The notes: generated by a model not told the origin, from the letters alone. A stretch of DNA of 64,000 bases from Clitopilus passeckerianus (GCA_944990035.1 CALYLX010000128.1:496001-560000), one strand, 5' to 3'. Counted from the stretch's first letter, positions 10,360 through 23,082 are shown. Numbers and translations are program-made.

Positions 10360-11347
10360 TCATTCGAAGCGTGGTACTGGACCAGGTTGAAGCCCCAAAA
10401 AAAGCTTGAAAGTTCCATCTTGATAAACGACAGCGCGAAGCCCTTGAAATCGTCTGTGGCCACCTAAAACATCAGACCGCAGAAAGCCGTTCCTCTTGTA
10501 ATTGACATAGTTGTTCTCGTAGGAATTCTGAACCCGTTCGAGGGCAGCAACGGTCAAGCTATATGGCCCATCTGGGCCGGCTGTCACCCGATCGTGGTCC
10601 GCTTGGGTCAGAGGTTGGTGGAAGTAGTCATAGATTGCATCGAGAATGTCGCACACGGTGATGCCCTTCCATTTGCCACTTTGATTGGGCCCCAGGAGTC
10701 CATCCAAGCGGATAAAATAGAGTGGTCAGATTCAATCCATGCTTCTTTCGCCTTTGGGAACGTTGCTACGTCGCCGAGGTCCGCTGTACGATATATCAAC
10801 CGACCGGTGAGTACTCGAGCTTGTTCGGCTCTGTGGATGATATCCCATTGCAGGGTGGGAATCTGTGGGTCGATGGGATTGTAGGTGAGGTGTGGGTGCA
10901 AACGGATTGGGACAGGTGTGTTCCATGCCTCTGCAGGGAAAGTGCCGGGTTCGAAAACGTTCAGATTTGTGCCAGCTCCGTGGAAAGGAGTATAAGGGGA
11001 GGCCGCAGCTTGCCTTGGCCATACAGGAGTATGTGCTTGGTCAAGTGGGAAGCCAGGAAGTGGTGTCGTCCCTGCTGCGGGTGAGCCCAACATCATGGGT
11101 GGTGAGTATAGAGGAGAACCAACGAATGGCAACTGCATGGTTGGTGTCACAGGTGTGGTCTTTTGGGTGCCCAGAGGAAAGAATGCAGGTACTGGGAGAA
11201 AGTTTGGGACTGCAGCGATTTAAAACCGTTAGCAGAGCATAGCCGCTGACTGAGTCGAGTTTACTCACCGAATTTTGCAGGCGGCACATCAGGGATTCTC
11301 TCAGGAATTGGAATTGGACGGAGAGGGGCACGAAATGGGGTAGACAT
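10360..11347 (-). CDS. DUF6699 domain protein, broken by a probable one-base deletion
   Basis: A first exon (MSTPFRAPLRPIPIPERIP) is followed after one intron by a proline-rich stretch and then IRLHPHLTYNPIDPQIPTLQWDI in outline. It continues with the pattern seen in DUF6699 proteins: RLIYRTADLGDVATFP, a WIESDHSILSAW region, then ITVCDILDAIYDYFHQPLTQ and ALERVQNSYENNY. DUF6699 is abundant in mushroom-forming fungi and has no established function. The domain is split across two frames. At 10667-10668 a missing T (A on the coding strand, GGAAGGGC for GGAAAGGGC) would restore NGKGITVCDIL. The C-terminus ends VPRFE. Either a sequencing error or a young pseudogene is possible. Confidence 0.72.
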
Positions 11348-12161
11348 ACTCACTGCGAGTCGAAAGTGAAGGAGGGATGAAAACAAAGCCTGTGACAATC
11401 GATGCACGCGGTTTTATTAGGACTGGGTAGCAGGCTACATTGCATCATACAGCCAATTTGGGAAGTGTCGAGCGCTCATACTTCAGTTAGCCAACATCAA
11501 TAAGGCGGCAGCAGCCGAGGACAAGGCCGGAGAATACTAGTCAGAGGCAGTGCCGTTGTCGGGCTGCACAGGCAGTATAACGTGTGTGGGCGCTTGTGCG
11601 TGGGCAGTACAACAGCTTGTCAGTCCCGTAACAACGCTATAAACAAGAACTTCGATGACTGCCCTAGCCCTGGTTGAGACGTCGAGAAGTAAATGACAGA
11701 GGTACGATCCATCCTTTCAAGATGTCGTCCAAACAAGTTGACTGAGGTAGGTCCGGTACAGCGTTGAGTCATTCCTGTGCAGGCGCCCGTAATCGATATC
11801 GATTATCGTCCGCAGAAATCAGTCATAGTGACCGGTTCTCCCGACTGGTGTAAGCCCGAAGTTCATTACATGCGAATGGAATGTTCATCGCGAAAGGACG
11901 TCGTGGTGTAAAGCCGATGTTCATGGTGGAGTGCTCAGTCGACTACCAAGATGCGACTGTGAAAAATCCGGCAGTCCCGATTGGCTCATAAGTGCCGAAT
12001 AAAGCCGACACCAGTTCTGTCCCAGCTCGGTTACTGGCTCGGCCGATCTTCCGCCTGGTATCCGACATTTTAATATTCTAAGCTCAAGCCCGCGATATAT
12101 ATAAATTGGAGAGACGCTCTGTTCAAAACAACCATTACCCACCTTTCTTCTAACTATCATC
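11348..12161. promoter_or_regulatory. Long divergent intergenic region with TATA box and 16-bp palindrome
   Basis: About 810 bp separates the divergent DUF6699 gene and LEU1. TATATAAA at 12098-12105 lies about 57-64 bp before the LEU1 ATG. A perfect 16-bp palindrome, TAATCGATATCGATTA, lies at 11790-11805. No CCGGNNCCGG (Leu3-type) site was found by eye. Confidence 0.5.
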
Positions 12162-14842
12162 ATGCCTGCTCCTGTCTCTGCACCACGAACCCTGTACGAT
12201 AAAATTTGGGACGACCATGTCGTGTGAGCATCACGTCTCGTGGAGATAATAATTGGCCAATACTGATATCTACAACAGCGACGTTAATGACGATGGACTG
12301 GCACTAATTTACATCGATCGGTAAGTATTCAAACTTAGAAACACAAGGATAGCATGCTGAGATCTTATTAGCCATCTGGTACACGAAGTTACCAGTCCTC
12401 AGGCATTTGAAGGACTGTGAGTAGATCCGACAGCTGGAATGTTCAACTCATATCTGATGCCCAAGATAGTCGAAATGCAAGCCGACCGGTTCGTCGACCA
12501 GACTGTACTTTGGCTACGGTGGATCATAACGTTCCGTACGTATTCTTCAGTTTTTCGCGGACAAGAGATCTCATTCCCCGCTATCCAGCACCGTCTCGAG
12601 AAAAGCTTTCGTCGACGTCGACTCCTTCATCGCTGAGCCCGATTCTCGAGCACAATGTGTTGCTCTGGAAGAGAATGTGAAAGAATTTGGATTGACTTAC
12701 TTTGGCATGAAGGATCGCCGTCAAGGTTCGTTCTCTCCACTTTTCAGTCTGCTTCTCTCGATATTGATTGATCTCCTTCCAGGAATCGTCCATGTTATCG
12801 GTCCCGAGCAAGGATTCACTTTGCCAGGAATAACCTGCGTTTGCGGTGACTCTCATACATCTAGTATGTGTTTACTTTCGTCTTGATGAATACACGAAAT
12901 ATTCACCTTTTCTCAACAGCACACGGTGCTTTCGGATCCCTAGCATTCGGAATCGGCACTTCGGAAGTCGAACACGTCCTCGCAACCCAAACTTTGCTGC
13001 AGAAGAAGGCAAAGAATATGAGGATTACTGTCGAAGGCGAGTTGGCTGAAGGTGTCACATCCAAGGATGTGATCTTGCACATCATTGGTGTCATCGGTAC
13101 TGCAGGAGGCACTGGCTCTGTCATCGAATACGCTGGCTCTGTCTTCCGCGGATTCAGCATGGAAGCTCGTATGAGCGTCTGCAACATGAGCATTGAGGCT
13201 GGTGCTCGCGCTGGAATGGTTGCCCCCGATGACATCACCTTCGAATACCTAAAGGATCGCCCTCTTGCACCGAAAGGCGAAGCATGGGACCGCGCTGTAC
13301 ACTACTGGCGCTCTCTGAAGACCGATGACGGTGCTAAGTTCGACATCGAAGTCAACATCCCTGCTTCTGACATTGTCCCCACCGTCACTTGGGGAACCTC
13401 TCCCCAAGACGTTGTCGCCATCACCGGGTCCGTTCCCGACCCCGCCAAGATCGAAGATCCTGTCAGGCGCAAGTCTGCTGAGCGCTCCTAGAGTACATGG
13501 GTCTCTCCCCTAACACCCCTATGCAAGAAGTTCCTCTCGACAAGGTTTTCATCGGTTCTTGCACCAACAGTCGCGTCGAGGACTTGCGTTCTGCAGCTAA
13601 GGTCGTACTCGCTGCTGGCCCCGACGCCAAGGTCGCCTCTAATGTCCATGCCATGATCGTCCCTGGCTCCGGTCTGGTCAAGCAGCAGGCGGAAGCTGAA
13701 GGCCTCGACGTCATCTTTAAGCGCGCTGGTTTTGACTGGCGTGAAGCTGGTTGTTCAATGTGCTTGGGCATGAACCCTGACCAGCTTGCTCCTGGCGAAC
13801 GATGCGCTAGCACAAGCAATCGTAACTTCGAGGGCAGACAGGGTGCTGGAGGACGTACACACTTGATGAGCCCTGGAATGGCAGCTGCAGCTGCTATAAC
13901 CGGTAAGCTCACGGATGTGCGCAAGTTCCTAGGAACTGCTGCTGAGGAGCAAGCTGCTCCGCTGAAGCTCGCCAAGGCTTCCGACTTCTTGGACCCTCCT
14001 GAAGCTCCTCCCTCCCCAGAGAAGCCAACCTATACAGGCTCCTCGGCAGATCTCCCTCCCAAGGAGGCACCTTCAAGCGTTGAGAAGTTTGTCGTCGTGA
14101 AGGGTATCACCGCACCTCTACACATCGAGAACGTCGACACCGACATGATCATCCCCAAGCAGTTCCTGAAGACGTTGAAGAGGACCGGCTTGGCGAACGC
14201 CCTCTTCTACACCCTTCGCAAGGACCCTCACACCGGCAAGGAGACCGATTTTATTTTGAACAGGGCGCCATATGACCAGGCCAAGATTCTGGTTTGCACT
14301 GGAAAGAACTTTGGATGTGGCTCTTCTCGTGAGCACGCCCCCTGGAGTTTGTGAGTACCTGCTTTCCTACGTTGCGATAATTGCAGAACGCTGATTCTGC
14401 CATCTATAGGAATGATTTCGGTATTCGTTGCATCATCGCCCCTAGCTTCGCCGACATTTTCCGCAACAACTCCATGCAAAACGGCATGCTGCCTGTTGCC
14501 CTCCCGCAGGAGCAGTGCCGCGAGCTCGCGGAGGATGCGGAGGCAGGCTTGGAGCTAGAGGTGGATTTGGAAAATCAGGTGGTCCGACGAGCGAATGGCA
14601 AGGAGCCCGTCCCCTTCACTACTGATCCGTTCCGAAGGCATTGCTTGTTGAACGGGCTGGATGACATCGCCTTGACCATGCAGAAAGGAGCTTCCATCGA
14701 GTCGTTTGAGCAGAAGAGGTCTGAGTTTTGGCCTTGGTTGGATGGCTTTGGATACAAAGGAAAGAAGATTCCAGTCGCTTCAGTCAAAAGGCGAAGCCGA
14801 CGGATTGGTAGAGGATTTACACGGGGACATTCCATAAATTGA
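12162..14842 (+). CDS. LEU1: 3-isopropylmalate dehydratase (fused large and small subunit), with one frame break
   Basis: The enzyme is an aconitase-family [4Fe-4S] dehydratase that isomerises 2- to 3-isopropylmalate in leucine synthesis. In fungi the bacterial LeuC and LeuD parts are fused. Early exons give [20 protein letters not shown], then [28 protein letters not shown] and CVCGDSHTS with its cluster cysteine. Next come [35 protein letters not shown] and [14 protein letters not shown] with the other two cluster cysteines. The LeuD-like part has [30 protein letters not shown] and [17 protein letters not shown]. About eight introns are inferred. The frame breaks by -1 at 13487-13488: ERS-stop where one more C would give ERSLEYMGL. 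Everything else is intact and conserved, so an assembly error is the simplest explanation. Confidence 0.93.
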
Positions 14843-14940
14843 CACGGCTGTATTATAGTAGGACAGATCTGAGATCCAAATTGGAATATCATCATAGTCA
14901 CTCATTCCTCACCTTCTTGTCGCCACAACCACCATCTCCA

Positions 14941-16583
14941 ATGCACACCACCAAGTCTGAAACACAGCAGGAGATTCCCAATGCAAACGCTGTTCATGTT
15001 AAGGGGCAACCTTCTTTGAAAGTCAAGGTGACTTCACCACCACCACCTTCAAATGGAAAGACTTTGAAACCAACGAACCCTCCAAAGCCAACAACAGGAC
15101 GGTCAAGTAAACCCATTATCAACTGGTTTCAACGCAAACTATTGGCCGGAACAGGACGAGCAAAGAGGTCAGAGAACCATCGCGTGGCTATAGAAGCCAA
15201 TGCTCGGAGAGAAACCCGCAGTGGCACTCGTCCAACAACAAGGATCGTCTCATCTCCTCTGCCGTCAACAACACCACCCGCTGTCGCCACAAAACCCGGA
15301 AAGTCAGACTCGTATACGGGAACACAACGCAGAACACTGTCACTGAACGGAGATGGGCTGAATGATTTTGCTATTGTCGATGACGACGGTTCGTCAGCGA
15401 GGGAGTCGACATGGTCGCCTGGAAGTGTCGTCTTAGAAGCTGACGACGATGCGTCGGTTCGACCTTTGCCACCGAGCGCACCACCCTCACCGTCCCCATC
15501 ACGCTCCTCCTCATCATACCTATCAGATCCACGCACGTTCAAGAGCATGGCTGCAAGCACAAAACCGACCACACTCCTCAGCATTGATATCAACGGCGGT
15601 GGCATGGCGCATATTGCACAGGCACCACCTACTCCTCAAACAGTCATAAATCGATTCCCGCCTCACATTCGCAATCTCTCCTCGTCGACAAACGGAATGG
15701 TTCCAATGAGTAGCGGAGGCTCAATCACCTTTTCCTCTGTCACACCTTCAAGCCCTCAAATTTATCCCAATAGTCCCAACTCCAATGGTGCTAACCCAAA
15801 CAACCTCATGACTTTGCAAGCACCTCTGCATACAACCCATCATCCCCGCAACAACCCCCGCCCCTCCTCCCCTCCTCTAGACAATGCGTCTGTCCTAACC
15901 TTGGCATCCTCCGCTTTCGCTGTCCCAGGACTGCGTGCTAGCGCAGCCCGCTCTGCTACTCCATCACATCGAGGTGTAGGAGATTCCGTTCTCAGTTCGG
16001 GACATTTGGAGACGCAGAAAGCACCAGTCAATTCATCTTGAATGACGAAGATAGGCTAGACGGCCGTGATGTCGATGCCAGTGTCAGGGCTTTGTGGCCT
16101 CGGAGCTCTCGGCGAGGGAGCTGGGAGAGCGAAGCGAGCCGATGGAGTGCAAAGGAAGCCTCTGCTCCCGGACCTGCTTCGTTAATCAGGGACAGAAGTT
16201 TACGAACCGCCAACAGTATCAAGACTAACCCACTTAGCACTGACATGACGGAAGTCGGGGATCAGGCTAGTAACGTGGTTGAGGAAGGGGAGATCTCACC
16301 TCAATCTGATTTTCATTCCGTGAATTCTTCGACCTCGAGCCCTGTTGTCAACACGAACGAGGACCAATCCGCTGAAGGAGGCCTTGCCGCTTCTACCCAA
16401 TCAAAAGAGACCACACCGGTGGAATCGGTCGCCAAACAGTCGGAAAGACAGTCCGAGGATACTCGCAAAGCCTCATCCGAGACTGTGCCGCGATCTACAG
16501 CTAATGCACTCCCAAAGAAACCTGTTGACGGGCCAGATGATACAGATAGATCACAAGAGGCTACGAAGACATTAGCAGGTTGA
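14941..16583 (+). CDS. Large disordered Ser/Pro/Thr-rich protein, conserved in agaricomycetes, with a frame break
   Basis: The ATG at 14941 lies only ~100 bp after the LEU1 stop on the same strand. The first ~360 residues are low-complexity and rich in Pro, Ser and Thr, with short basic patches such as KPIINWFQRKLL. That frame stops at 16041. The second frame continues with a more conserved-looking block, EDRLDGRDVDASVRALWPRS and SRRGSWESEASRWSAKEAS, ending near 16583 after an acidic/Ser-rich tail. Adding one T at 15996-15997 joins them as ...VLSFGTFGDAESTSQFILNDEDRL. No known domain, signal peptide or membrane helix was seen. Function unknown; disordered scaffolds of this kind are often regulatory, but nothing here shows it. 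Confidence 0.55.
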
Positions 16584-17317
16584 GAAGGATTTTCAGGTTC
16601 TTGCTATTGTGTGGATTTGGACATTAATTATACTGTTGTTTTTCGTTGCTGTGTACCACAACCTTTTTACCTACATATGCATGGAGTGCTCGTCGTTCAT
16701 TCGGTTCTTTCTATCACTTTTTATCCCATAATGGCAATCAATGAATTTGCTCGAGGCTATTGAACGCCTCCGAAAACTTGCCATCCTCGAGCCAAGAGAC
16801 CCGAGCCAGCGAAGCTGACATCCTTTGAAATCATCACAATTCATCACATGCATGAACAACGCGGCTCCTTCTGATCGAAAATAGGAGGTTTGCTCTGGAC
16901 TATCACCCAAACGATCTCAAAGCATAATGCAGTCAATCCCATGGCTTCAAAACCCCCCTAACTACGTCAGAAGCACCACCGTGCATTCATAGACTGATCA
17001 GTTACCGACGAGGTTTTTTCCCATTCTTGATCCCTACCTTCACCGTTGCTCTACTACATGGTCACAAGATCGTGTTACGCGACTTCAAACAAACGTTCCG
17101 GTGCCATACGCGCTCTCTACCCAAAACGGTCTCGTGGACACGGCTTCTCTAAGCTTCCATCCGACTCCAATACAGAGACCATATGCTATCGGCTATTTAT
17201 GACTTCTCAAGTGGGCTTTTGGGGCATATAAAACTGGATCTACTGGCTTCTTTGAGATGTCCGAGTTATTTGCATCGAGTTCTAAGCTTCGCTGAGAATA
17301 CTGCATTGCTCGTGAAG
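16584..17317. promoter_or_regulatory. Intergenic region; TATA box before the GH125 gene
   Basis: About 730 bp. TATAAAA at 17227-17233 lies ~85 bp before the GH125 start and is a likely TATA box. The small ORFs here have no supporting motif. Confidence 0.4.
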
Positions 17318-19698
17318 ATGAAGCTTGGAATTGGAGCGCTTCTTGTTACTTCTGCGGCTGTCTCAAGCTCGCTTGCTCAATGTCCTGATTATACCAGCTA
17401 CTCTCAGGTATTCATTAGACGACTTGCGCCTAGATGACAGCGACTGACACATACATTTGCTAGAGCCCACATGGGACACCTTCGACCGGTCCATTGAAGC
17501 TACCGTACATGAGGCCTGCCCCAGAATGCAGGACCTTCAACAGTACCGCTGTCGAAGTCTGTCCTACACATGTCTCTTTCGCATCTGTCGAGTCTCATCA
17601 TGCCCGCAGAAAGTCGTCACGGACATGAAAAATCTCCTGAAAGATCCTGATCTTGCTAGGCTGTTTGAGAATACTTTCCCTAACACCTTGGATACCACGG
17701 TCAGATACTATGACCAGGTATATGAAGCCGTTCATCAGAGGACTTGACGAAATGGCTCATGCATTATCTGTAGTCCAAGAACCTAGCTTTCATCATCACA
17801 GGTGTGAGTATTCTGTCCACACGCTAGCGTATAATAAGCTAACTGTGGTTCGCTAGGATATCACGTAGGTTATTCCCACTGAAGCGGTGAAGCTTTGATG
17901 GTCTTACGAAGAAATTCATACCAGTGCCCAATGGCTACGTGATACAGCAAATCAAGTTCGTTTTTTCCCCATTTCTGGCATGTATCTGACAGCTTTCAAC
18001 TGCATTCAGTTTGCACACTATCATACACTCCTCGGTGTAGATCCTGAGCTGGCGAAGCTTGTCAAGGCTGTGATCAACAACGAAGCGCGATATGTGGCTC
18101 AGTACCCATACTGTGTGTCATCGGTCAAATAATCTTAACTGTGGAACTCCGGCTAATTGTTTCTCAGGTGGTGCTTTCCAACCCCCGCCCGAAAGTGGGT
18201 TGTCGCCCTCCCACAACGACTGGGCTGACGGAGTGACGGTCAACCCGTGCGTCGCAATACCTCTTGGCAACTGAACTACATTGACAGTGCTACAGCCCCG
18301 TGGATAGTCAAACCGTCTTTGAGTGCAAGGTGATTTTTTTGTTACTCTTGGCCTTCATCCGCAGGGCATTAACCCTCCTGTCAGTACGAGATCGACTCCC
18401 TATGCGGTTTCTTGAAACTGTCGCGATCTTACTACGAAGCCACGAAGGATACCTCCTTCATCAACGACAACTGTGAGTGCTGATCGCTGATTCTCCTCCC
18501 TTTCTTCCTTCGCCGACCGACCTACAGGGAAGGCCGCTTTGCAGCAAGTCTTCCGCGTCATCAACGAGCAATCTCAACCCACTTTCGACGCCAATTTCAA
18601 CTTCATCTCCTATTACAACTGGACTGGCGGAGGTGGTGCTCTCTCACCCCAAGTTCCCAATGGTGGAAATGGCGAGCCCAAGGGATACACGGGAATGGTT
18701 GGCACTCATCACAGGCCTTCTGACGATATCAGCGTTTTCGGTAATGCGACCTCGCATTGCCTTTGATGTCCATGACAATTGACTTCGTTTGTTAGCTTTC
18801 CTTACACCCGCAAACGCCATGCTGAGCGTCGAGTTGACTCATCTGGCCTCGATGCTGGATAGTGCTAAGCAATTGCCCACTTTCAGCGCCGACGCTAAGA
18901 GATGGAGCAAGACTATCTCAGACGCGATCTGGAAGAACGCAGTAGTGGACAATATCTTCGCCTATGAGACCAATGGTAAGTCATACTGATTGGTTAGACA
19001 TATTGGGACGAGCTCAATGTTAATAGGCCTCGGGGGACGTTATGTTATGGACGATGCTAATGTTCCTGTATGTACGATTCTGGGCTTTGACGCGTTCACA
19101 GGCTGACAGACCGTCACTAGTCCTTGCTTTCCCTCCCCTATCTGGGATTCCTTGATAAGACGCATCCCGCGTATCTTGCCACCCGTAAGCTGTTGCTGTC
19201 CAACAAGAACCCCTACTTTGCTGCCGGCAAGACTTTCAGTGGTGTTGGGTATGGTTTCTTTTATAAAGACGATGATCAGTTAGTGAATTCTGTTCTACAG
19301 TGGCCCTCATGTCGACCCTTGGCATCCCTGGTACGTTTCAAGACTCTATCTGGATCTTACACTAAGACTGGACACGTAGGCCCATGTCCCAAATCTCTGC
19401 AATCTTTGGAACCGACGACGACGTGGAAATCATGAAGTCGCTTTACACCATCGCAAACGTGTGTAACACCGTATCTTTCTCCTCTTCTATGCACTGAAGT
19501 TCCTTCCTGGCTGGGTCGCAGAATACAAACGGGCTCGGACTGATCCACGAATCCCAATCAATTTATAGCAGTGGCAGTTACACACGTTCGTGGTTTGCGT
19601 GGGCCAATAGCTATTTCGCGGAGATGATACTGGACCTTGCCGCCCGCAAACCCGGTCTCATTCTCAAACAAAACAAGCCGTATATTCCTGGAAAATGA
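17318..19698 (+). CDS. Secreted GH125 exo-alpha-1,6-mannosidase (Mug157-like)
   Basis: MKLGIGALLVTSAAVSSSLA is a clear signal peptide, followed by the family start QCPDYTSYSQSPHG. Exons then spell LKLPYMRPAPECRTFNSTAV, DPDLARLFENTFPNTLDTTV, NLAFIITGDITAQWLRD and QFAHYHTLLGVDPELAKL. They continue with NNEARYVAQYPYCGAFQPP, SHNDWADGVTVNP, YEIDSLCGFLKLSRSY and SDDISVFAFLTPANAML. The 3' part has NGLGGRYVMDDANVPSLLSL, GGPHVDPWHPWPMSQI, IHESQSIYSSGSYTRSWFAW and a C-terminal SYFAEMILDLA. These are the conserved blocks of GH125, a family with exo-alpha-1,6-mannosidase activity that includes S. pombe Mug157. About twelve introns, all GT-AG, were needed, and no frame break was found. It probably acts outside the cell or in the secretory pathway. 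Confidence 0.9.
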
Positions 19699-20082
19699 CG
19701 TTAATGATCCCGAATATCACTGCGGATTCGGAGAACGAGCAGTAGATTAACGATGTGCTGCGTACTTCGGATAATTCAAAGATTTTTCTTGCTGCCTCCG
19801 TCACGATGCGCAGTCGGGTTCGCTACCATCACATCCAATGTTCTAGGTTTGAAACTCGGAAGAGGTCGAAAGTGTTGCTGGCCCTCGGTTAGTGAGGCCA
19901 GGGAACAAAGGCAGTGATGTAGCCAATAAAGACAAATAAAGGCAAGGCCGGGAATGACTTCAACCTGCCAAACTTGTTCTAGCTAGGATCCTCCTGGCCT
20001 GTACCTTTAGCACTTTACGAGGTCTTTATGCACTCCTTCAGCATCGTAACACACAACGATAATTAACGAACCTCGCTCACCC
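19699..20082. other. Intergenic, nothing recognised
   Basis: About 385 bp between two same-strand genes. No TATA box, repeat or ORF of note. Confidence 0.3.
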
Positions 20083-22270
20083 ATGTCTGCAACCCCAAGA
20101 GAAATCGGAACGCTCATTGTTGTCATCCTTAAAGCCGTATGTGGTGGCTCATAATCAACCATATTCAACACTGAGTTCTGGCATAGAATCATTTACCAAA
20201 CAAACGAAATATAGGAAAGCAAGACCCTTACTGTAAAGTGGTATTCAATGGAGAAGAACGAAAGACTAGAGCTATAAAACGCGGGGGCCAGCATCCAGAG
20301 TGGGACGAAGAAATACGATTCACCCTATACGAGGACATTCCTGACCGATTGCCATCTGCTTCTGGGTACCTCCCCCATTGCCGCCCAAGGATGATAAAGG
20401 ACCGCCCAAGGTGAAGGGAGGGACGTCCATGAGGCTTCAGTGCTTCGCGCAGGAGAAGGAACCAGATCTCATAGGAGAATGCAAAGTCGATCTCACGGAA
20501 GTACTAACGAAGGGGGAGACTGATGGTTAGTACCTTCCCTTTAGCTACTCTTGGGCCTTTCTCATTCAAGTTCTCTAGAGTGGTTCACCTTGATGAACAA
20601 GGATAAGTTCAGTGGTAAAGTCTACCTCGAATTGACATTCTATGCCAACGTCAGTCTTCCTCCCATGAAGCTCGGCCTACCTTTTGACATCACAATAGGC
20701 GCCTCCTCCTGTGAAAAAGGTCACCCCAAAACCTGTGAACAACAAACAGTATGCGGGCCCTGGCTCATTTGTCCCTCTCGGTGAACCGAACCCCGTTAAC
20801 GGATCTCACCCTGGTCGGAGCGTGTCTGCAAGCGGCGCGTATGACCATGGACGTAATCCTTCAGACTCGATTCCGGCTTCATTGAGGGCTTCAACTGCTC
20901 TGGCTAAACTCGACCTATATGTGCCGCCGTACGAGCAACGGAATCGCCTATCAGGCATGGATCAGTTAACTCACGATTTCAACGAGTTCGGCGTCACTGA
21001 TCATGGGCGCAGAGCAGAAACACTACCAGTAAGTAAACTCAATCGAGTGGTTTCCCGCCAATGTTTCTAATTCTTTGGGTAGCCTCGAACCCCTATCACA
21101 CCGCGACCCGTAACACCCTCTTACTCTCACGGCGATCCATATGCGTCATATTATAACAACAGCCAAGGCGGTCAGGTTTATACCGAGAACCAATACCTTG
21201 GATTGTTTCATCAGCATGGTGGTTATTCGAATGGACAACCTGGCCGCCCGAGCACAATCAAAGCCCCTCGACACAGTATCCCGACTACATCCTCGGGATT
21301 CATGCCCCTCAATTCTGCCTCTCAGCACCAGTATCACACCCCAGAACCTTCTGGTCCTGTTTACGATCTCAACCCATACACCGCCGCTCCACCTCATCCA
21401 TCACATACACCTGCACCAGTCGTTCAGCACTCGCATACATCCTCTGGATCAGGCTCCTATATTCCTCAGCACTCCTTCTCTGCACCTCCAGCAGCACAGT
21501 ATAACCAATATACGGCGCCACAGCCGGCGCCAACTCCTGCTCCTCACCTGCAGATCCCTGGGCAGGTGCCAGCCGGGTATCCCTCTCCGAGCTACACGCC
21601 TTCGCCAATGATCGACAACGGTTATGGGCAGCCGATGCACCAACCGTCGTATATGCTACAATCAAATGCTGCAAACGCGAGGCCGTTACCACCTCAGCCT
21701 CAAGTTGTTTACGCGCAGCAGTCTGTGGCATCGTACACCCCTGCTCCTCCAGTCAGCCATGCATACCCACCAAGCTCGTTTGCGATACAGCCTACAGCTC
21801 CTCCCATCCAATCCAATAATTACCAGCCGCTGCCTGCCCCGCCGCCGCCACCACCACCTGCTGTGATTGACTACAGTACTTCCCTCCAACCTCATCGTCA
21901 GTCAAGCCTTCCTACACCACCTGAAGTGCCTCATTCCAAGCTGCCAACACCACCCCCACCTCCTCTACAAAATATGAATAACATTTCTCCGACACCACAA
22001 CGCCGCCACAGCAGCCTGCCTCAGCCACCTCTCCTTTACGATCAGCAACCGCCTCAACAGAATGCATACACAGCCATTCCTTATCCCCCGCCTCCCCCAC
22101 CTCCGTTACACGAGCAGGACTACTCACAGCAGCAGTACGCATCGCAGGCGCCCCTACCGCCTCTTCCCTCGCCCTCAGGCTTATCTACTAATCCTCCTAC
22201 TTCATCATTCCCTCAAGGCTCATGGCGTAACTCTGGGCCTGATCAGTATACGCAGGCTGGTTATGTCTGA
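20083..22270 (+). CDS. C2-domain protein with long proline-rich tail, Inn1/Fic1-like cytokinesis factor; one frame break
   Basis: The first exons give MSATPREIGTLIVVILKA and NHLPNKRNIGKQDPYCKVVF with the following NGEERKTRAIKRGGQHPEWD. This is an N-terminal C2 domain with its conserved KQDPY and HPEWDEE motifs. It continues EPDLIGECKVDLTEVL and EWFTLMNKDKFSGKVYLEL. The remaining ~450 residues are proline-, glutamine- and tyrosine-rich with many PxxP stretches, such as APPPPPPPAV and PPPPPPPL. This architecture is that of Inn1/Fic1/Aim-type ingression proteins, where C2 acts at the membrane and PxxP motifs bind SH3 proteins (Hof1, Cyk3) during septum formation. The frame breaks by -1 at 20364-20366; one extra G would restore ASGVPPPLPPKDDKGPP. 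The role is inferred from architecture. Confidence 0.8.
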
Positions 22271-22534
22271 TCTTGGCTCGTACTCATGTTGTTTAGATGT
22301 CATCTGTGTTTAATCTACTGCTATATACAGACTCGCACTCATCTTCACCCCTCATGGACTGCATTATCTCTGCAAGCATCCAATCTCAGTTATCTACCTG
22401 TTGTGCAATTTGATGTACTCATATACTGCTGTGCTTTAGTTATTTCAAAGTCTGTTTTCGACAAGAAATAAAACTTGTTAACCTCTATTCAGAATGAGCT
22501 GGGAATTTAATCTATGGTGCATTATACTTGGGTT

Positions 22535-23082
22535 TTATATCCTTTCTTCGTTTAGTAACCGCTGTCTCTCTTTCCATTTTGCTATCTCTGTTTCAGTCGG
22601 TACAATTCCCTCCCTTGCCAGATCGTAGCGAGCTTGCTTCCGGATGAGGTTTTCCTTATACCGCGTCTCTGCTTCATGGGCCATAAGGCATTTTCAGCGC
22701 TGAAAACAAGACCTGACATAGCGACTGTGACCGTGGTCAGTTAGTATGCACAGAACTCCTGGGCTGAAGTGACGTACAGGCGGAAACGAGGAAGCCTTTG
22801 AAGGCAAGAGTTTGACGCCTAAGTAAAGAGAACAGATATTCCCCCTGGTGAATAATTGGGTAACGTCGAACACCTCCGCTCACCTGAACACAGGCCAGCC
22901 GTAATGTGCCATGCATGCTAGTCCGAGACCGAGTGCAGTTGCCCGAGCACCGCCCTGGGGATAGCGAAGTCGTCAGATATCAATTCACAAGATATGATTC
23001 GTTCACAGACTAATATACCAGCCCGAACTTGAACTTCTTGTGCTTTCTCAACGTCTTCATGATGAGCAGACCGTGTCGACAT
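22535..23082 (-). CDS. Small membrane protein, distantly like HIG1/Rcf-type mitochondrial factors; one frame break
   Basis: Exons give MSTRSAHHEDVEKAQEVQV, then ARATALGLGLACMAHYGWPV and RRQTLAFKGFLVSAFAMSGL. After a frame change comes AHEAETRYKENLIRKQARYD with the following LAREGIVPTETEIAKWKERQ. Two hydrophobic helices followed by a charged, conserved-looking helix ending in a KW pair recall HIG1/Rcf-type mitochondrial inner-membrane proteins. That assignment is an inference. The frame shift of -1 at 22684 would be corrected by one more A on the coding strand (TTAATGG for TTATGG), giving AENALMAHEAE. The gene is divergent from the WD40 gene. Confidence 0.6.

Noticed and set aside
15129..15605. 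Minus-strand ORF of 158 aa opposite the Ser/Pro-rich protein
   Set aside because: It is the mirror of low-complexity coding sequence; the plus strand explains the composition.
21369..21731. Minus-strand ORF of 120 aa opposite the proline-rich tail of the C2 protein
   Set aside because: Shadow frame of CCN-rich codons; no start context or motif.
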